A stretch of 64,000 nt of DNA, from positions 496,001 to 560,000 of the forward strand of contig NZ_VAHD01000001.1 of the NCBI RefSeq assembly GCF_005876985.1. The letters are read 5' to 3'. Within the stretch, counting starts at the first letter, position 1. Every line of letters starts with the position of its first letter. Below the pieces are notes generated by a model. That model ran no database searches. It saw nothing but the letters and a program-made list of their open reading frames with translations, and was not told where the DNA came from. Position numbers and translations under genes: made by a program. The DNA comes from Rhodoferax bucti. GTDB taxonomy: Bacteria; Pseudomonadota; Gammaproteobacteria; Burkholderiales; Burkholderiaceae_C. Of the stretch, positions 37,954 to 46,309 are shown piece by piece.

Positions 37954-38817
37954 TTAAGAAGAGGTCAAGGTGTCCATGGCCAGGCACAAATCGGCCCAGG
38001 CCTTGGCTTTGTCAGCGCTGTTGCGCAGCAGCAGCTTGGGGTGGTAACTCACCACCACCGGAATGCCCCGGTAGCGGTACACCGTGCCGCGCAACTTGCC
38101 CAGCGGCTGGGTCGCGAGGGCGCCATGCTCTGACAACACGGTCTGGATGGCAAAGCGCCCCACGGCAAAAATCACCTTCGGCTGCACCAGCTCGATTTCG
38201 CGCTGCAGGTAGGCCGCACATTGGGCCAGGTCGGCCGGCTGGGGGTTGCGGCCGTGGGGCGGGCGGCACTTCACCACATTGGTGGCGTAAGCACCTTGCG
38301 CACCACTGCCGGTGCGGCTGGCGCCCACGGCCTTGAGCATGTTATCCAACAGCTGGCCCGGCGCTTCCACAAAGGCCTGGGCTGCGCTGTCTTCGTCTTC
38401 CTCAGGCGGGTCGCCCACCACCATCCAATCCGCTTGCGCCTGCTGTGCGGGTTGCAAGGTGGCGTGTTTGCGGCCGGCGCACAGGCCGCAGGACTCGCAG
38501 GCCGCGGCGGTATCCGCCAGGCCATTCCAATCCAGAGCCGCCAAAGCCGAAGGGTGAACGGGTACGACTGCCGCGACCGGAGCCGCCTGCAGAGGAGCAG
38601 GACGGCTGGCGGGCGGCACAACAGGAGCGGCAGGTCGCGGCGCGGCCTCAGGCGCAGGGCGCACGGGCGCGGCAGCCGCTACGCGTGGAGGCACGGTGGG
38701 AGCCAGGTCCGCCGGCGCATCGTCTGCCACCGTAGCAAATGCGGTGCCGGGCAGCCACACGCGCACCCCCATCTCCAGCAGCATGGCGCGTTGGCGCTCG
38801 TCGAGTTGCAAGGCCAT
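37954..38817 (-). CDS. Uracil-DNA glycosylase family 4-like protein
   Basis: A 287-residue protein. Residues 1-115 are Pro/Ala-rich and probably disordered. The rest matches the iron-sulfur uracil-DNA glycosylase family: CESCGLC for two cluster cysteines, then NVVKCRPPHGRNP and a later QCAAYL for the others, and a motif B SYHPKLLL. Motif A, normally GEAPG-like with E-D, reads GDPPEEDED, a departure that may alter activity or substrate. It lies 5 bp from the rimI gene in the same direction. Confidence 0.85.
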   Translation of the reverse strand: MALQLDERQRAMLLEMGVRVWLPGTAFATVADDAPADLAPTVPPRVAAAAPVRPAPEAAPRPAAPVVPPASRPAPLQAAPVAAVVPVHPSALAALDWNGLADTAAACESCGLCAGRKHATLQPAQQAQADWMVVGDPPEEDEDSAAQAFVEAPGQLLDNMLKAVGASRTGSGAQGAYATNVVKCRPPHGRNPQPADLAQCAAYLQREIELVQPKVIFAVGRFAIQTVLSEHGALATQPLGKLRGTVYRYRGIPVVVSYHPKLLLRNSADKAKAWADLCLAMDTLTSS

Positions 38818-38822
38818 GGTGT

Positions 38823-39314
38823 TCAGCGCTCCAAAGACAGGCTCATGACCACCGCGTCTTCGCGTTGGCCGTTATGGGCGGGGTAGTAGCCTTTGCGTTG
38901 CCCGACACGGCGGTAGCCATGGGCTTCATAAACGCGCAGAGCCCGGTCGTTACTGACGCGCACTTCCAGCCACAACCACTGCGCGCCCTGCCCGCGCGAC
39001 CAGATGGCCAGTGCATCCAGCAGCACCCGGGCCCAGCCTTGGCACTGAAATTCAGGGGCCACCGTGATGTTGAGCAAATGCACTTCGTCCACGCCTTTCA
39101 TGGCCACAAAGTAGCCCAGCAACTGGCCGTTGGCCGTCAGCATCTGGGCCTGGTAGCCGCTGTGCAAGGCATCCACAAAATTGGCGCGGCTCCAAGGGTG
39201 CGAATAAGCCAGCTGCTCAACCTGGAGCACCCTGTCCAGGTCATCCGCGAGCAAAGGTTCAAACGCGGCCTCATGGGTAACGTCAGCGGGGGGCACTGCG
39301 GAGTACGGGCTCAT
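38823..39314 (-). CDS. rimI: Ribosomal protein S18 alanine N-acetyltransferase
   Basis: A 163-residue GNAT acetyltransferase. The acetyl-CoA site reads VAPEFQCQGWARVLLDAL, and the C-terminal YEAHGYRRVGQRKGYYP is typical of RimI. It acetylates the N-terminus of ribosomal protein S18. The start overlaps the tsaB stop (ATGA at 39311-39314), the conserved tsaB-rimI order. Confidence 0.93.
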   Translation of the reverse strand: MSPYSAVPPADVTHEAAFEPLLADDLDRVLQVEQLAYSHPWSRANFVDALHSGYQAQMLTANGQLLGYFVAMKGVDEVHLLNITVAPEFQCQGWARVLLDALAIWSRGQGAQWLWLEVRVSNDRALRVYEAHGYRRVGQRKGYYPAHNGQREDAVVMSLSLER

Positions 39315-40060
39315 GGCGCGGCTGCTGCGGAAACGGCTGCTTTTTCAGCCTCCCGCTCTGCAGTAGTTTTGGCCACCTTGTCGCGGATATAGCGGGGCAT
39401 GGCCAAGGCAGCATCCACCGCCAGCCCTGCGGCGAGCATGGCGGGGGCCAAGCGCAGCATGGCAGCCGCCATAGGCAAGGCCTGCACCACCTGCGCGGAT
39501 TGCAGAGCTTGCGCCGGCAGCCGGTCCGCGTACACGGTGAACACATTGCCAGCTAGCAAGTGCGGCACACCGACGTCCGCGCTCTGGGTCGTCAAGTCTT
39601 GCGGCTTTAGCAAAGCACTGGGCTGTAGGGTCTGCCACTGGCCTTGCGTGTAGCCATAGTGGGCCACATACATCTCGTCCATACGCGCATCCAGCAAAGC
39701 CATAACTTGCAGCGCCGGCGCATCGGGCGCCACGCGGAAACGGGCGTCTTCCGCTACCGCGAGCAGCGAATCCACCGCCAGCACCGGCACACCCGCTCCG
39801 AAGGCCAGCCCTTGCACCACCGAGCAGGCGGTGCGCAAACCGGTAAACGAGCCCGGGCCGCTGCCAAAGCAGATGGCGTCCAGCTGGTCCAAGCGCACAC
39901 CGGCGTCGGCCAGCATCTGGAGGATGGCGGCGATCAATTCCGTCGAGGCCTTGGCACCCCCGGCGCTATGGTGCTCCACCACGCGCGTGCCCTCTGCGCC
40001 GTCGGTGCGCAGCGCGATCGAGAGAAATTCGGTTCCGGTATCCAGGGCCAACAGGTTCAT
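39311..40060 (-). CDS. tsaB: tRNA threonylcarbamoyladenosine synthesis protein TsaB
   Basis: A 249-residue member of the ASKHA fold. It starts MNLLALDTGTEFLSIALR and has CFGSGPGSFTGLRTA, the TsaB hallmark. TsaB supports TsaD in making t6A at position 37 of ANN-decoding tRNAs; TsaC, at 41643, makes the substrate. The ATG at 40060 is the family start; a longer frame to 40156 runs into the divergent dacB gene and is rejected. Confidence 0.94.
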   Translation of the reverse strand: MNLLALDTGTEFLSIALRTDGAEGTRVVEHHSAGGAKASTELIAAILQMLADAGVRLDQLDAICFGSGPGSFTGLRTACSVVQGLAFGAGVPVLAVDSLLAVAEDARFRVAPDAPALQVMALLDARMDEMYVAHYGYTQGQWQTLQPSALLKPQDLTTQSADVGVPHLLAGNVFTVYADRLPAQALQSAQVVQALPMAAAMLRLAPAMLAAGLAVDAALAMPRYIRDKVAKTTAEREAEKAAVSAAAAP

Positions 40061-40101
40061 GCACGAATTATCCCCGCTGGGGCGGGCCGGATAATGCCTG
40101 C

Positions 40102-41598
40102 ATGCATCTTCGTCGCTTCCTTTCCCCTGATTCCCGTCGCGCCCTCGGGGCTGCATTCGCCCTGTGGGCCGTGCTTTTGAGCACCTCCGCCAGCGCCCAA
40201 ACCCTGCCCCCCGAGGTGGACGCCGCGCTGGCCCGCGCCAAGGTGCCGCGCGACGCGGTGTCGTTTCTGGTGGTGGATGCCCAAGGGGGCGCCACGCCCC
40301 GGCTGGCCCACCGCAGTGCCAGCCCCATGAACCCCGCGTCGACCATGAAACTGGTGACCACCATTGCCGCCCTCGACCTGCTGGGCCCGGCCTACACCTG
40401 GGCCACCCCGGTGTACGTGGACGGCACCGTGCAAAACGGCGTACTCAACGGCAACCTCTACGTCAAAGGCTTGGGCGACCCCAAACTGGTAATGGAGCGC
40501 CTATGGCTGCTGCTGCGCCGGGTGCAGGGCATGGGCATCAAAACCATTGCCGGCGACATCGTGCTGGACCGCAGCGCCCTCGACTTGCCGGAGCCCGACC
40601 CTGCCAAATTCGATGGTGAGCCCCTGCGCCCCTACAACGTGGCGCCGGACGCCCTGCTGATCAACTTCAAGTCAGTAGTGATGACATTCACCCCGGACCT
40701 CGGCGCCAAAGTGGCCCAGGTGCAGTACGACCCGCCCCTAGCTGGCGTGAGCCTGCCCACCACTGTGCCACTCAACAGCACAGCGACCGACTGCGGCGAC
40801 TACCGAGGCGCCCTCAAAGGCGACTTTGCCGACCCGTTGCGCTTCCGCTTCGGCGGCAGCTACCCCGCGAGCTGTGGCGAGAAGGTATGGCCCATCGCCT
40901 ACGCGGACCCCAAGTCCTATCCGGGGCGTGCCGCACAAGGCCTGTGGGAGAGCATGGGTGGCAAGGTGCTGGGCACCGTGCGCAATGGCAGCGTGCCCGC
41001 CCCCCTGTTAGCCGGCAAGCCCGCGCTGGTGGTGAACTCGGCCACGCTGGCCGAGGTGATCCGCGACATCAACAAGTTCAGCAACAACGTGATGGCGCAG
41101 CAGGTGTTTCTGACCCTGGGCCGGGTCGCAGGCAACGCCCAAGGCCTGCCAGCCGATGTAGTGGCCGACGCCAACCTGCCCGCGGGCAGCTTTGCCGCCA
41201 GCCGCGCGCTGGTGCAGCGCTGGTGGAAGGACCGCATCGGCACGGACGACGCACCCGTCATGGACAACGGCTCCGGCCTTTCGCGTCAGGAGCGCATCAC
41301 CGCGCAGGCCATGGGCCGCTTGCTGCAGGCCACCTATGCAGCGCCCTTCATGCCGGAGTTGATGTCGTCCTTGCCGATTACCGGGGTGGACGGCACCCTC
41401 AAGCGCATCAAAACCCGCACCAGCGGCACCGCCCACCTCAAAACCGGCACCCTCACCGGCGTGGTGGCCTTGGCGGGCTATGTACACGCGGTCAGCGGCA
41501 AGCGCTATGTGCTGGTGGCCTTCATCAACCACGCCAATGCCAACGAAACCCGGCCTGCGCTGGATGCGCTGGTGGACTGGGCGGGGCGGGATCAGTAA
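40102..41598 (+). CDS. dacB: D-alanyl-D-alanine carboxypeptidase/endopeptidase (PBP4)
   Basis: A 498-residue periplasmic penicillin-binding protein of the S13 family. A signal peptide ends near SASAQ. Active-site motifs are complete: S80-T-M-K83, S327-N-N329 and K447-T-G. It trims and cuts cross-links in peptidoglycan. It is divergent from tsaB with only 41 bp between starts, so the two promoters overlap, and it converges on tsaC. Confidence 0.95.
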   Translation: MHLRRFLSPDSRRALGAAFALWAVLLSTSASAQTLPPEVDAALARAKVPRDAVSFLVVDAQGGATPRLAHRSASPMNPASTMKLVTTIAALDLLGPAYTWATPVYVDGTVQNGVLNGNLYVKGLGDPKLVMERLWLLLRRVQGMGIKTIAGDIVLDRSALDLPEPDPAKFDGEPLRPYNVAPDALLINFKSVVMTFTPDLGAKVAQVQYDPPLAGVSLPTTVPLNSTATDCGDYRGALKGDFADPLRFRFGGSYPASCGEKVWPIAYADPKSYPGRAAQGLWESMGGKVLGTVRNGSVPAPLLAGKPALVVNSATLAEVIRDINKFSNNVMAQQVFLTLGRVAGNAQGLPADVVADANLPAGSFAASRALVQRWWKDRIGTDDAPVMDNGSGLSRQERITAQAMGRLLQATYAAPFMPELMSSLPITGVDGTLKRIKTRTSGTAHLKTGTLTGVVALAGYVHAVSGKRYVLVAFINHANANETRPALDALVDWAGRDQ

Positions 41599-41642
41599 GA
41601 AAACCGGCTGATGGTCGGCAAGAGTGCCGACAGTGGCCCGTT

Positions 41643-42704
41643 TCAGGCTGCAGCGCGGGTCAGACGGTCACGCACGCCATCCCACTCGGGGGTGTCAGGC
41701 GGGGTTTCGACCCAAATTAGCGTGACGCCCTGCGCATCCATCTCCCGCAGCTTGGAAAACAGCTCGTGGGCCGCCGGCTGGGCATGCGTCGGCATGCGGT
41801 GCGCAGCCACCAGCGGCGAGCGCACATGCAGCGGGCTGCGGTGGTACAGCGCGATGGTGGGCCGCTTGTCCGGCGGGGTGGTGCCGCTTAGCAAGTCCAG
41901 GGCGGATTGCAAGGCTTTGGCATCCATCAGGCGCACGGTGGCGCTGGGCGCGTAGTGCGACTCCAGGGTCCCAGAGGCCCGTGGCGCTTGTTGACGCTGC
42001 GCATCTAGCTCTTCTTTTGATAGCAATTTGCATCCGCAAGCGTCTTCCACCTGCTGGGCGGTGATGGAGCCCGGGCGCAAGAGCACCGGCGCACCCCGAG
42101 TGCAGTCGATGATGGTGGACTCAATGCCCACTTCGCAGGGGCCGCCATCGAGGATCAGCAAGTCGTCCCCGAATTCGCTGTGCACATGGGCGGCTGTGGT
42201 GGGGCTCACACGGCCGAATTTGTTGGCGCTGGGCGCGGCAATGCCCCAGACTTCGCGCCCGCCGTCCGAAGGCTTACGCAGGGTTGCTAACACCGCTTGG
42301 GCCACCGGGTGGGCCGGGCAACGCAGGCCAATGCTGTTCTGCCCCCCGGCTGCGGCTTCGCCCACGCCGTCTTTGCGCGGCAGGATCAGGGTGAGCGGAC
42401 CGGGCCAAAAGGCCGACATGAGCTGCTGCGCAAACGCAGGCACCCGGGCGCAGTAATGCGCCACCCCGCCCATGCCGCCGTCAAACGCAGCCACGTGGAC
42501 GATCAAGGGGTGGTCCGAGGGTCGGCCCTTGGCAGTGAAGATTTGGCCCACGGCCACCGGGTCAGACGCATCCGCACCCAAGCCATACACCGTCTCAGTA
42601 GGCAAGCCAATCAGGCCGCCAGCGCGCACCGCGTCTGCGGCAGAAGCTATGGAATCAGGAGCAAGCTCCACCCCGTCAGCGAATTGGTAGGCAGAAACAA
42701 TCAT
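41643..42704 (-). CDS. tsaC: Threonylcarbamoyl-AMP synthase (Sua5/YrdC/YwlC)
   Basis: A 353-residue two-domain Sua5-type protein. The N-terminal YrdC domain has TETVYGLGADA, the nucleotide-binding KGRPSDHPLIVH and PSANKFGRVSPTTAAHV; the C-terminal part is the Sua5 domain. It makes threonylcarbamoyl-AMP from Thr, bicarbonate and ATP for t6A formation. It follows purK by 26 bp, so it probably shares the purEK transcript. Confidence 0.94.
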   Translation of the reverse strand: MIVSAYQFADGVELAPDSIASAADAVRAGGLIGLPTETVYGLGADASDPVAVGQIFTAKGRPSDHPLIVHVAAFDGGMGGVAHYCARVPAFAQQLMSAFWPGPLTLILPRKDGVGEAAAGGQNSIGLRCPAHPVAQAVLATLRKPSDGGREVWGIAAPSANKFGRVSPTTAAHVHSEFGDDLLILDGGPCEVGIESTIIDCTRGAPVLLRPGSITAQQVEDACGCKLLSKEELDAQRQQAPRASGTLESHYAPSATVRLMDAKALQSALDLLSGTTPPDKRPTIALYHRSPLHVRSPLVAAHRMPTHAQPAAHELFSKLREMDAQGVTLIWVETPPDTPEWDGVRDRLTRAAA

Positions 42705-42730
42705 GCGCGGGGCGACTCGCTAACAGGCAT

Positions 42731-43969
42731 TCAGAATGCGGCAATGCCGAGGATGCGCGCCGCTTCCAGCGCGGTGGCTCGCACCTGCTCGATGCTGGCG
42801 CCGGTGACGTTGAGGTGGCCCATCTTGCGGCCCTTTTTGGCGTCCAGCTTGCCGTACAAGTGCAAATGGGTGCCGGGCAAAGCCAGCACGGCCGACCAGT
42901 CAGGCACACCGCCGTTACGACCATCTTGGGGCCAAATGTCGCCCAACAGATTGAGCATGATGGACGGGCTGTGCTGACGCGGTTGCACCAAGGGCAAGCC
43001 CGCCAGCGTGCGCACCTGCAGATGGAACTGCGACACATCGCAGGCGTCCATGCTGTAGTGGCCGCTGTTGTGGGGGCGTGGGGCCATCTCGTTGACCACC
43101 AAGCCACCTAAGCCTGCGGCGGCGGGGTGGGATTCGTCCAGCACGAAGAATTCCACGCACAGTACACCGACGTAGTTCACGCCCTGCGCTATCGATTTCG
43201 CAGCAGCCACTGCACGTTCGGCGAGCGCTGGAGGCACATTTTCTTCATACACCTCGGTGACTGCCAGAATGCCGTCCCGGTGTAAGTTGCGCTGCACCGG
43301 CAGGTTCACACAAGCGCCATCGGCACCGCGCGCCACGATGACGCTGCACTCCCACTGCAGGGGCAGCATCTTCTCCAGCACGCAAGGCACCTGCTTCAGG
43401 TCGGCCCACGCGGCGGCCAACTCGGCGGGCGTCTTCACGCGGACCTGGCCTTTGCCGTCGTAGCCCATGCGGGCGGTCTTGAGAATGCCTGGAAGCAGGT
43501 TGGCATCGATGGCAGCCAGTTGCTCGGCGGTTTCAATCACCGCGTACGGCGCGCAAGGCACGCCGCATTGCACAAAGTGGGCTTTTTCGGCTGCACGGTC
43601 CTGCGCAATCGCCACGGCTGCTCCGCTGGGCGCCACGGGCCGGCTTTGGGCCAGCTGGTTCAACGCCTCAGCCGGCACATTCTCAAACTCGGTGGTGATG
43701 GCGGCAGACACGGCGGCCAGTCGGGCCAGTCCCTCTGCATCGGTGTAAGCCGTTTGCACATGGTGGTGGCTGATGCGGCCGGCCGGGCTGTTGTCGTCCG
43801 GGTCCAGCACCGCAGTGAAAAAACCCATCTGCTGCGCGGCGTGGGCAAACATGCGGCCGAGCTGGCCGCCGCCCATGACGCCCAGCGTCATTTCCTGTGA
43901 ACCGCCCAGGGTCATTTCCTTGGGTCCGCCCAGCTTCATCCCGGAACCACCCACTGCCTGTGCCACCAT
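42731..43969 (-). CDS. purK: 5-(carboxyamino)imidazole ribonucleotide synthase
   Basis: A 412-residue ATP-grasp enzyme of purine synthesis. The conserved GVMGGGQLGRMFAHAAQQMGF begins at residue 30. The ATG at 43969 overlaps the purE stop (TAATG), which supports this start by coupling. The first 29 residues are unusual: a 24-base unit is repeated (GGPKEMTLG, GGSQEMTLG), so several in-frame ATGs exist; the minimal protein would begin at the ATG near 43891. Confidence 0.94.
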   Translation of the reverse strand: MVAQAVGGSGMKLGGPKEMTLGGSQEMTLGVMGGGQLGRMFAHAAQQMGFFTAVLDPDDNSPAGRISHHHVQTAYTDAEGLARLAAVSAAITTEFENVPAEALNQLAQSRPVAPSGAAVAIAQDRAAEKAHFVQCGVPCAPYAVIETAEQLAAIDANLLPGILKTARMGYDGKGQVRVKTPAELAAAWADLKQVPCVLEKMLPLQWECSVIVARGADGACVNLPVQRNLHRDGILAVTEVYEENVPPALAERAVAAAKSIAQGVNYVGVLCVEFFVLDESHPAAAGLGGLVVNEMAPRPHNSGHYSMDACDVSQFHLQVRTLAGLPLVQPRQHSPSIMLNLLGDIWPQDGRNGGVPDWSAVLALPGTHLHLYGKLDAKKGRKMGHLNVTGASIEQVRATALEAARILGIAAF

Positions 43970-44472
43970 TACGCGTCGCTGCCGGTCACCGGCAGGGTCA
44001 TGTTGCGGGCGGTCTGGGTCTGGTCGACGCGGTAGGCGTCCAGCTCCATGCGCAGGTCGGGGTTTTCATTGGCCAAGAGCGCCACGGCAAACAGGGCCGC
44101 ATTCGCCGCACCCGCGTTGCCAATGGCAAAGGTAGCGACCGGAATACCCTTGGGCATTTGCACGATGCTGTGCAGCGAGTCCACGCCTGAGAGTGCCTTG
44201 CTCTGCACCGGCACACCCAGCACGGGCACCGTGGTTTTGGCCGCCAGCATGCCCGGCAGGTGGGCCGCGCCGCCGGCACCGGCGATGATGGCTTTGAGGC
44301 CCCGGCCTGCGGCGGCCTCAGCGTAGCGGAACATGTCATCAGGCATGCGGTGGGCGGAAATGACGCGCGCCTCGAAGCCGATACCAAACTGTTGGAGAAT
44401 CTGGACTGCGTGTTGCATGGTGTCCCAATCCGAGTTGGAACCCATGACGACGCCGATTTGAATTGATTTCAT
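43969..44472 (-). CDS. purE: N5-carboxyaminoimidazole ribonucleotide mutase
   Basis: A 167-residue class I PurE. The substrate loop GVVMGSNSDWDTMQHA and the active-site histidine in VISAHRMPD are present. It converts N5-CAIR to CAIR after PurK. purE and purK overlap by the TAATG sequence. Divergent from the thioredoxin-like gene with 37 bp between starts. Confidence 0.96.
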   Translation of the reverse strand: MKSIQIGVVMGSNSDWDTMQHAVQILQQFGIGFEARVISAHRMPDDMFRYAEAAAGRGLKAIIAGAGGAAHLPGMLAAKTTVPVLGVPVQSKALSGVDSLHSIVQMPKGIPVATFAIGNAGAANAALFAVALLANENPDLRMELDAYRVDQTQTARNMTLPVTGSDA

Positions 44473-44509
44473 TGTTGAATTTTACTTTTTCACCCCGAGC
44501 TACTTGCCC

Positions 44510-45466
44510 ATGATCGACGTCACCCTAGAAAACTTCGAAACCGAAGTCATCGCCGCCTCCCATCAGGTGCCCGTTCTGGTCGATTTCTGGGCGCCTTGGT
44601 GCGGGCCTTGCAAGACGCTGGGACCACTGCTGGAAAAGGTGGAAGCCGACTACGGCGGCCGCTTCAAGCTGGTGAAAATCGACTCCGACCAGGAGCAGCA
44701 GCTCGCGCAGGCCTTCGGTATCCGCAGCATTCCTACCTGCGTGCTGATGATCAATGGCAAGCCGGCCGATGGCTTCATGGGCGCGGTGCCCGAAAGCAAG
44801 CTCAAGGAGTTTCTGGACAAGCACGTGCCCTCCGAAGAAGTGCTGGAGGCAGAAGCCGATGTGGAAGACGCCCAATCCTTGGCTCAAGCAGGTGACCCAC
44901 GCGCCGCCCTGCAAAAGCTGCACGAAGCGCTGACGCTGAACCCCGGCAACGATGACGCCCGCTACGACTACGTCAAGCTGCTGATTGAGAACGACATGAT
45001 CGAAGACGCCGAGGCCGCTTTGGCCCCGACGCTGGCCTACATCCCCAAGCAGCAGCGCTTCGAGGCACTGGCGCAGTTTCTGGATGCCATCAAGTTCGTC
45101 CTGACCGACGACAAAGGCCTGTGGACACCCGCCCAGTTTGACGAAGTGATTGCCACCAACAAGCGGGACTTCGACACCCGTCTTGCCAAGGCCCGTGTGC
45201 TGATGGTGGGCGGAGACTGGACCGGCGCCATGGATGAGCTGCTGGAAATCATCATGCGCGACAAGGCGTGGAACAGCGAAGTGCCGCGCAAAACCTTTGT
45301 CGCGATTCTCGAATTGCTCACCCCGCCCAAGCCCAAAGCGGACTCGGCAGCTGCCGGCAAAACAGCCGGTGGCATCGAAGTACTGGGCAAGGTGGTGGCC
45401 GAGCAAGACCCGCAAGCGCAGCTGGTGGCCAGTTACCGCCGCAAGCTGAGCATGGCGCTGAACTGA
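44510..45466 (+). CDS. cnoX: Thioredoxin-TPR protein, CnoX/YbbN-like
   Basis: A 318-residue cytoplasmic protein: thioredoxin domain at residues 1-110 with the active site W-C31-G-P-C34, then a tetratricopeptide-like helical region (for example DPRAALQKLHEALTLNPGNDDARY). This is the CnoX/YbbN layout, a redox-linked holdase for chaperonin clients. The full CxxC motif is kept, unlike E. coli YbbN, so a reductase role is also possible. ATG 44510 is preferred over a TTG two codons earlier. Confidence 0.9.
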   Translation: MIDVTLENFETEVIAASHQVPVLVDFWAPWCGPCKTLGPLLEKVEADYGGRFKLVKIDSDQEQQLAQAFGIRSIPTCVLMINGKPADGFMGAVPESKLKEFLDKHVPSEEVLEAEADVEDAQSLAQAGDPRAALQKLHEALTLNPGNDDARYDYVKLLIENDMIEDAEAALAPTLAYIPKQQRFEALAQFLDAIKFVLTDDKGLWTPAQFDEVIATNKRDFDTRLAKARVLMVGGDWTGAMDELLEIIMRDKAWNSEVPRKTFVAILELLTPPKPKADSAAAGKTAGGIEVLGKVVAEQDPQAQLVASYRRKLSMALN

Positions 45467-45484
45467 TACCGCGCTTACCCCTCA

Positions 45485-45511
45485 AGAAACCGCCAGATGG
45501 CGGTTTTTTCG
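45485..45511 (+). terminator. Terminator after the thioredoxin-like gene
   Basis: Stem AAACCGCC / GGCGGTTT (45487-45494 with 45499-45506), loop AGAT, followed by TTT and C. It separates this gene from the two-component operon. Confidence 0.92.
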
Positions 45512-45622
45512 TTTCCGGGCCAATGGACACGCAGGTAACGCCTGCCACATTTCAAGTTTCTTTCATTCAACCTGCGCGCTAACCCCATTGCGGGGCCAGC
45601 CCCCTGACAGCACGATACCGGT

Positions 45623-46309
45623 ATGGATGTGTTGTTGGTGGAAGACGATCTGGATCTGGTGGACGCCTTGGGGCGTGTACTCGCGTCGCGCGGGTTCAAG
45701 CCGGTGTGCTGTGCCGATGGGCACGAGGCGCTGGCATGGATGCGCAAACGCAGCTTCGACGCGGTCATCTTGGACCTGAGCTTGCCAGGGTTGGATGGTC
45801 TGGACGTGTTGCAACGCATGCGGGACCTCGGGTTGCGCTTGCCGGTGCTGGTAGTCACGGCCCGCACCTCCATCGGCGAGCGGGTCACCGGCCTGACCCT
45901 CGGCGCCGATGACTACCTGACCAAGCCTTTCGACACGGAAGAACTGGTGGCTCGCCTGCGTGCCCTGATGCGCCGCAGCCAGGGCATCGAAGACTTCCGT
46001 TGCGGGCACTTGCAGCTCGACATGAACCAGGGGTTATTCCTGCGATCAGGACGCCCTTTGGACATTGCCCCTCGCGAAAGCGCGATGCTGCGCGCCTTGA
46101 TCACCAAGCCGGGCCGCCCGGTGTCCAAAGACGACCTGTACCAGGCCATCTTTGGCGACGATGCCAGCCATCAAAGCGATGCCATTGACCTGCTAGCGCA
46201 CCGTTTGCGCAAGCGCTTGGCAGGCAGTGGCGCCGCCTTGTTAACGATGCGCGGTATCGGCTACCTGCTGGTGGACGAACTGGGTCACGACAGCAAGGAT
46301 CCGGCATGA
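45623..46309 (+). CDS. OmpR-family response regulator (TctD-like)
   Basis: A 228-residue response regulator: receiver with acidic pair D8-D9, phosphoacceptor D51 (VILDLSLPG) and lysine in YLTKPFD, then a winged-helix DNA-binding domain (ALITKPGRPVSKDDLYQAIFG, then LLAHRLRKRL). It is the first gene of a six-gene run that continues with a kinase and an ABC importer, so it probably controls that importer. The stop overlaps the kinase start (ATGA). The 110 bp upstream, after the terminator, should hold the operon promoter. Confidence 0.93.
   Translation: MDVLLVEDDLDLVDALGRVLASRGFKPVCCADGHEALAWMRKRSFDAVILDLSLPGLDGLDVLQRMRDLGLRLPVLVVTARTSIGERVTGLTLGADDYLTKPFDTEELVARLRALMRRSQGIEDFRCGHLQLDMNQGLFLRSGRPLDIAPRESAMLRALITKPGRPVSKDDLYQAIFGDDASHQSDAIDLLAHRLRKRLAGSGAALLTMRGIGYLLVDELGHDSKDPA

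Noticed and set aside
41608-41636. Terminator between dacB and tsaC
   Set aside because: A short GTCGGCA / TGCCGAC stem is present but no T-run follows on either strand.
42640-42672. Possible dispersed-repeat fragment inside tsaC
   Set aside because: Minus-strand GCTTGCTCCTGATTCC resembles the repeat lead, but the match is short and lacks the GCGCGA core.
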